9,227 nucleotides of DNA, from contig JAISGC010000047.1 of assembly GCA_031263295.1 (NCBI GenBank), positions 1-9,227 of the forward strand, given 5' to 3'. Below, in pieces: positions 6,490-9,227 of the stretch. This stretch comes from Rickettsiales bacterium (GTDB lineage: Bacteria > Pseudomonadota > Alphaproteobacteria > Rs-D84). The position numbers and the translations under genes were made by a program. The notes under the pieces were generated by a model that saw nothing but the letters and a program-made list of their open reading frames with translations, was not told the origin of the DNA and ran no database searches. Each line of letters begins with the position of its first letter. The first letter of the stretch is position 1.

Positions 6490-6510
6490 TTATTGAATGC
6501 TGGACAGAAT

Positions 6511-6702
6511 CAAAACAAAAAATCCTGAAAGGATTTTTTGTCATTCCCGCGAAAGCGGGAATAGGGTTCTAAACCTTACGGTCAGCTACTACTTGTTTTC
6601 ACAATTACATTTGTATATGAAACAAGTTTTCCGTTATAAGGTTAAAAGCCCCATTCCCGCCTGCGCGGGAATGACAAAAATCCCTTACGGGATTTTTGTT
6701 TA
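6511..6702. repeat. Composite palindromic (MITE-like) element, copy 2 (inverted)
   Basis: Same layout as 881-1080 but reverse-oriented: outer hairpins 6515-6541 (11-bp stem, TGAAA loop) and 6674-6699 (11-bp stem, TTAC loop), dRS3-like palindromes 6543-6562 and 6653-6672 matching ATTCCC-N8-GGGAAT exactly, then TTCTAAACCTTA on the left and TAAGGTTAAAAG on the right, with shared internal words AGCTACTACTTG and AAACAAGTTTT. The left half of this copy corresponds to the reverse complement of the right half of copy 1. It fills the gap between the convergent hydrolase and nitroreductase genes. No protein is encoded in it. Confidence 0.85.
6674..6702. terminator. Rho-independent-like hairpin at the nitroreductase-side end of copy 2
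   Basis: ACAAAAATCCC pairs with GGGATTTTTGT around TTAC, with A-tract and T-tract arms, which allows activity on both strands. It lies 30 bp beyond the nitroreductase stop; the partner hairpin at 6515-6541 lies 25 bp beyond the hydrolase stop. Confidence 0.6.
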
Positions 6703-6732
6703 GATTGATATTACAAATAATCCTTATAATCA

Positions 6733-7341
6733 TTATTTCACCCAGCCGATTGTTATTGAAACGATTGGTTGTTCGGCTTTGGGCATCGCGAGCGCTTTCT
6801 TGGCGGCGTCCTTGTCGAACATCATACGCACCACTGCGCCCATGCCTTTTTCCGCCGCATACAATCCGACATTTTGCATCGCGGCCCCCGCGTGAATCGG
6901 CGAGTTCATCGCATCGTCGCCCGCGAATAAAATCGTCAGCGGCGCCGTCTTCGGAAACGACTGCATCGTATGCGCGAACAGCGGCCGCAGGTCGTCGCCG
7001 GATTTTTTCACCAGGCCCGCGCCGTCGTAAAGAAACGCCCCGTTTTTCGTGATTGCATAAACGGCCAGCGCTTGGCGCCCGCGCGAAGTCGGTATCGTTC
7101 GCGTTCCGCGGCTGTTCTTGCCGAACGCCGCCCACAGGATTTCCGACAAAGTCTTGTCGTCGATTTCGCGCGCGGAAAAATCGCGACTGGACGCGCGCGC
7201 GTCAATCAGTTTCAACACGCCGCCGTCAATCGACGGAGCGGGCAGGGCGGTCGGCGTCGCGCCTTTGCCGCCGCGACCGAGCACAAAATACGCGCCGCCC
7301 GCGATTGCCATAATCGCGATTATAATTGTGAGTTTTTTCAT
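6733..7341 (-). CDS. Membrane-anchored or exported nitroreductase-family protein (SagB-like)
   Basis: 202 residues from the ATG at 7341, preferred over an in-frame ATG 36 bp upstream because GGAGG (7347-7351) is correctly placed for it. Residues 1-22 are Lys-Lys plus a hydrophobic run (KKLTIIIAIMAIAGGAYFVL), a signal peptide or single N-terminal anchor, so the domain is probably extracytoplasmic. The rest is the FMN-dependent nitroreductase fold: SSRDFSAREIDDKTLSEILWAAFG (51-74), an arginine/serine flavin-phosphate region (RTIPTSRGRQ), YAITKNGAFLYDG, and a C-terminal GAAMQNVGLYAAEKGMGAVV (152-171). The SR-F and LSxILWAAxG patterns resemble SagB-type oxidoreductases. The domain is compact. The substrate is unknown and no peptide-modification partners are nearby. 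The upstream gap shows no convincing promoter. Confidence 0.85.
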   Translation of the reverse strand: MKKLTIIIAIMAIAGGAYFVLGRGGKGATPTALPAPSIDGGVLKLIDARASSRDFSAREIDDKTLSEILWAAFGKNSRGTRTIPTSRGRQALAVYAITKNGAFLYDGAGLVKKSGDDLRPLFAHTMQSFPKTAPLTILFAGDDAMNSPIHAGAAMQNVGLYAAEKGMGAVVRMMFDKDAAKKALAMPKAEQPIVSITIGWVK

Positions 7342-7415
7342 TCGTCCCTCCATTCTAATAACTTCAACTGGTTCCAAAGCTTATCAAAAAATATCAAGGC
7401 CTTCAAGGATAACTT

Positions 7416-7459
7416 AAAAAATAAAACTCTCCAAGTATTCTTGAAGAGTTTATTTTTTT
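7416..7459 (-). terminator. AT-rich Rho-independent terminator after the pentapeptide gene
   Basis: Long imperfect hairpin: 7416-7430 pairs with 7445-7458 with one bulged A, and CAAG/CTTG pairs inside around loop TATT. On the minus strand it begins at the pentapeptide-gene stop codon and ends in TTTTATTTTTT. The A-rich and T-rich sides make it potentially bidirectional. Confidence 0.75.
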
Positions 7460-8021
7460 ACCTGCCTGCGCTGCCGTTACAGAATTGATTTTTTAATTTC
7501 TGCGACACTTGGCGGGTTATATGATAATTTAGTCTTGCGGCAAGATTCTTGAATGGATTCTTGAACAAGCGTCCGTTCGTTGTCAACGCATATTTTATGC
7601 CATTTTCGTCCATTTTCGCGCCAAAGAACTCCGCCTTGAAAATTTGCGAGCCTTCCCAGTTTATTCCCCGCAAATCCGCGTCCTGAAAATATGCGCCCCA
7701 TCGCTGTTTTACATATCCGAAATCCGCATCGCGCAAATCGGCATTCTGAAAATGCATACATGTGAATGTCGCGTCCTTGAAGTTTGTTCCGCGAAGGATT
7801 GCATTGCTAAAATCCGGAGCGTCAAAAGCTATCCCTTGTAAGTTTTCGCCGCTTAAATCCTTTCCGGACAAATTGACATCCGAAAAGCCGGATTCGTCGT
7901 ATTTGGCGCTGTCAACTGATTCAATGATTGCGTCCCGCATCGTTTCTGATTTTGCCATAAATCTTTGCGGTTCGGTATGTCCGTCGCCAACATACCTGTC
8001 AATTATTATTTCTATCGCCAT
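7458..8021 (-). CDS. Pentapeptide-repeat protein
   Basis: 187 residues from the ATG at 8021, chosen for AAAGG about nine bases ahead; an in-frame ATG 60 bp further upstream has no comparable site. Residues 1-40 are non-repeat (MAIEIIIDRYVGDG and a helical stretch). From about 46 to 140 runs the A(D/N)Lxx pattern: FSDVNLSGKDLSGENL, FSNAILRGTNF, FQNADLRDADF, FQDADLRGINW, IFKAEFFGAKM. This forms the right-handed quadrilateral beta-helix of the family, interrupted near 102-109 (GYVKQRWG). The C-terminal 45 residues are basic and non-repeat. No signal peptide. Family members range from DNA-gyrase-protecting mimics to proteins of unknown role; nothing here selects one. The gene begins 85 bp downstream of tRNA-Leu on the same strand, and its own promoter is not clear. 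Confidence 0.88.
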   Translation of the reverse strand: MAIEIIIDRYVGDGHTEPQRFMAKSETMRDAIIESVDSAKYDESGFSDVNLSGKDLSGENLQGIAFDAPDFSNAILRGTNFKDATFTCMHFQNADLRDADFGYVKQRWGAYFQDADLRGINWEGSQIFKAEFFGAKMDENGIKYALTTNGRLFKNPFKNLAARLNYHITRQVSQKLKNQFCNGSAGR

Positions 8022-8069
8022 AATATTTGCCTTTATATTGCTGATTGGCCCGGCCTTCGCTAAAAATCG

Positions 8070-8105
8070 GTGGCCTGCCACCCGAAGCGGCGAAGCCGCG
8101 AAGGG
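8070..8105 (-). repeat. Palindromic tRNA trailer, copy after tRNA-Leu
   Basis: Begins at the base after the encoded CCA of tRNA-Leu. On the minus strand the tRNA's CCA plus CCC can pair with GGGTGG further on, around GCGGC-TTC-GCCGC; next to this lies a short GTGG-CAGG-CCAC hairpin. With the tRNA end included, 44 nt (8070-8113) are identical to 8932-8975. It may act as a terminator or processing signal, with a few T residues following at 8062-8067. Confidence 0.8.
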
Positions 8106-8190
8106 TGGTGGGCATAATAGGACTTGAACCTACATGGATTGCTCCACTAGTACCTGAAACTAGCGCGTCTACCAATTTCGCCATATGCCC
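8106..8190 (-). tRNA. tRNA-Leu (anticodon CAG)
   Basis: 85 nt class II tRNA. Acceptor GGGCATA (8184-8190 on the complement) pairs with TATGCCC (8110-8116 complement), discriminator A, encoded CCA (8106-8108). The anticodon stem CTAGT/ACTAG encloses TTCAGGT, anticodon CAG, reading CUG. A long variable arm (TGGAGCAATCCATG region) and the D-loop TTGGTAGA fit tRNA-Leu; the T-arm has GGTTCAAGTCC. Confidence 0.97.
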
Positions 8191-8200
8191 AAACTTTTCG

Positions 8201-8229
8201 ATTCTATAACGCTTCGCGCCAAAAATCAA
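8201..8229 (-). promoter_or_regulatory. Promoter of tRNA-Leu
   Basis: On the minus strand TTGATT (8224-8229) and TAGAAT (8201-8206, 5 of 6 matches) have an ideal 17-bp spacer. The predicted start is a few bases before the mature tRNA. The -35 begins 5 bp after the stop of the upstream sigma-like gene, so the tRNA has its own promoter. Confidence 0.65.
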
Positions 8230-8234
8230 GATTA

Positions 8235-8897
8235 TTATTGCTGGTTCGTCTGACGCAGGCGCATCGCCGCCAATCGCATCAGATACGACATAGTCTGGCG
8301 CGCGCGTTCCGGCGAGCAGCCGCAGGCCGCGGCCAATTCGGCATAGTTCGAGTCGGGCTTGTTCAGCAGCGCCCCGAGCATTCTTTGTCTCGGCGGCGTC
8401 AGCCCCGGCATAAGGCTTTGCAAAAATTGCCTTTGGCCGGCGCTTTCCATATTTGCGAAAACCGACGCCTCCGTGCCCTTCGCCTTGTCCGGCAGAATGT
8501 CTATCAGCTCGCGATCGTCGTCCGCCCTGGCCGAGGCGTCGCTGAAAATGCTGGCGGCCTGGTTGTTCATTATATTGGCCGGGCGTTTGCCGGCGGTATG
8601 CATATTCAGCCCGCAATAGTTTATGCGGTTCATTATATAGCCGCGTATTTTCATAGTCTCGAAATCGTATCGGCCGAGGTAGTCGCGCTTCCAAAAACAT
8701 ATCATAATGTGCTGGCGGAAGTCTTCGATGTCCGCGAAGGGCAGCTTCATTTTCAACCGCCGTATAAAGCCGTCGAAATGCGACACGGCGGATTCTAAAA
8801 TCCGCCCGCGCCGATTATTGTCGGCGGTCGCCTGATACTGGCGCGTCAGTTCCAGCAAGACCCGCTCTTCGGCATTGTATTTTTCGTTCGTTTGCAT
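8235..8897 (-). CDS. Small sigma-70-like transcription factor (putative)
   Basis: 220 residues with a two-domain layout like group 4 (ECF-type) sigma factors. Residues about 35-100 resemble sigma region 2: a helical ESAVSHFDGFIRRLKM, acidic ADIEDFRQHIMICFW (compare the DxEDxxQxxFxxxW pattern), then YDFETMKIRGYIMNRINYCG in place of the usual F-x-W-L-x-x-IARN. A polar linker (about 101-160) follows, then region 4-like LTPPRQRMLGALLNK (166-180) and a helix-turn-helix YAELAAACGCSPERARQTMSYLMRLAAMRL (185-214). The -10-binding helix is divergent, so it might be a sigma-like regulator rather than a true sigma factor. No anti-sigma gene is adjacent. The ATG lacks a good Shine-Dalgarno. It sits between two tRNA genes on the same strand. 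Confidence 0.6.
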   Translation of the reverse strand: MQTNEKYNAEERVLLELTRQYQATADNNRRGRILESAVSHFDGFIRRLKMKLPFADIEDFRQHIMICFWKRDYLGRYDFETMKIRGYIMNRINYCGLNMHTAGKRPANIMNNQAASIFSDASARADDDRELIDILPDKAKGTEASVFANMESAGQRQFLQSLMPGLTPPRQRMLGALLNKPDSNYAELAAACGCSPERARQTMSYLMRLAAMRLRQTNQQ

Positions 8898-8931
8898 TGT
8901 TTCGATATTCTTTTTTGCTTGGATAATTTTA

Positions 8932-8967
8932 GTGGCCTGCCACCCGAAGCGGCGAAGCCGCGAAGGG
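8932..8967 (-). repeat. Palindromic tRNA trailer, copy after tRNA-Val
   Basis: Identical to 8070-8105 and in the same position, beginning directly after the encoded CCA of tRNA-Val. GGGTGG pairs with CCACCC that includes the tRNA's own CCA, around GCGGC-TTC-GCCGC. It lies between tRNA-Val and the start of the sigma-like gene. Confidence 0.8.
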
Positions 8968-9044
8968 TGGTGGGCGCGAGAAGACTCGAACTTCCGACCC
9001 CCTCCATGTCAAGGAGATGCGCTAACCAACTGCGCTACGCGCCC
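8968..9044 (-). tRNA. tRNA-Val (anticodon GAC)
   Basis: 77 nt including CCA. Acceptor GGGCGCG pairs with CGCGCCC, discriminator A, encoded CCA at 8968-8970 (complement). D-arm GCGC/GCGC with loop AGTTGGTTA; the anticodon stem TCTCC/GGAGG with one T-G pair encloses TTGACAT, anticodon GAC, reading GUC/GUU. T-arm GGAAG-TTCGAGT-CTTCT. Confidence 0.97.
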
Positions 9045-9055
9045 AAGCGAGGCGT

Positions 9056-9084
9056 ATCTTAAAACAGTTTTTTCTAAGACACAA
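9056..9084 (-). promoter_or_regulatory. Candidate promoter of tRNA-Val
   Basis: On the minus strand TTGTGT (9079-9084) and TAAGAT (9056-9061, 4 of 6) are spaced by 17 bp, with the predicted start a few bases before the mature tRNA. The -35 match is weak. Confidence 0.4.
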
Positions 9085-9119
9085 CTACTGTTAGAAATAA
9101 ATGAACAAAATAATAACAC

Positions 9120-9225
9120 GCGTCATCCCGGCGCAGGCCGGGATCAATAGCTATAAGTCACTAAATAACATATTAATAATGACTCGCCGGGTGGCAGTGG
9201 ATCCAGGCCCGCGCCGGGATGACGC
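9120..9225. repeat. Palindromic element with 15-bp perfect inverted ends
   Basis: GCGTCATCCCGGCGC (9120-9134) is exactly inverted at 9211-9225. Each end is itself nearly palindromic (CCCGGCGCAGGCCGGG on the left, GGCCCGCGCCGGGAT on the right), and the centre (about 9145-9185) is AT-rich. It shares the GTCATnCC start with the longer elements at 881 and 6511 but is shorter and GC-richer, so it is a related but separate family. No coding potential. Confidence 0.75.
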
Positions 9226-9227
9226 TC

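Noticed and set aside
6733..7341. SagB-type peptide-modification (RiPP) cluster
   Set aside because: No precursor peptide, YcaO or other partner gene is nearby; the similarity is only at fold and motif level.

Overview
The window looks like a bacterial chromosome segment with moderately high GC coding sequence and AT-rich gaps. Proteobacterial features are a typical CTP synthase, three tRNAs with genomically encoded CCA, sigma-70-like promoters, and many short palindromes built on ATTCCC-N8-GGGAAT, which resemble the dRS3 repeats of Neisseria. I lean toward an uncultured alphaproteobacterium, but that is inference from general style and not proof. No phage, transposase, integrase or CRISPR genes are visible.

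Left part (1-2272): the 3' part of dapL (LL-diaminopimelate aminotransferase) faces an unusual dapB on the other strand. DapB makes tetrahydrodipicolinate and DapL converts it directly to LL-diaminopimelate, so the two genes are consecutive steps of lysine and peptidoglycan-precursor synthesis. The dapB product carries a complete N-terminal HopJ-like domain fused to dihydrodipicolinate reductase, which is the most striking protein in the window. A 200-bp composite palindromic element sits between the convergent gene ends.

Middle (2273-6489): pyrG (CTP synthase) is read divergently from dapB. It is followed by tRNA-His(GTG) and a 400-bp non-coding region. That region holds a perfect 18-bp palindrome, a duplicated tRNA-His 3' end interrupted by small hairpins, and a promoter-to-terminator unit that may be a small RNA or an attenuated leader. 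Next is a two-gene unit joined by an ATGA overlap: a protein I do not recognise and an S33-family alpha/beta hydrolase similar to proline iminopeptidases.

Right part (6490-9227): a second copy of the composite palindromic element, inverted relative to the first, again lies between convergent genes. Then, all on the minus strand, come a membrane-anchored nitroreductase-fold protein, a pentapeptide-repeat protein, tRNA-Leu(CAG), a small sigma-70-like protein and tRNA-Val(GAC). Both tRNAs are followed directly by the same 36-nt palindromic trailer. The window ends in another palindromic element, about 106 bp, with perfect 15-bp inverted ends.

No single large defence or biosynthetic system is evident. 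The items most worth a second look are the HopJ-DapB fusion, the tRNA-3'-end palindromes, the terminator-bearing palindromic elements in convergent gaps, and the possible leader or small RNA ahead of the unknown gene.
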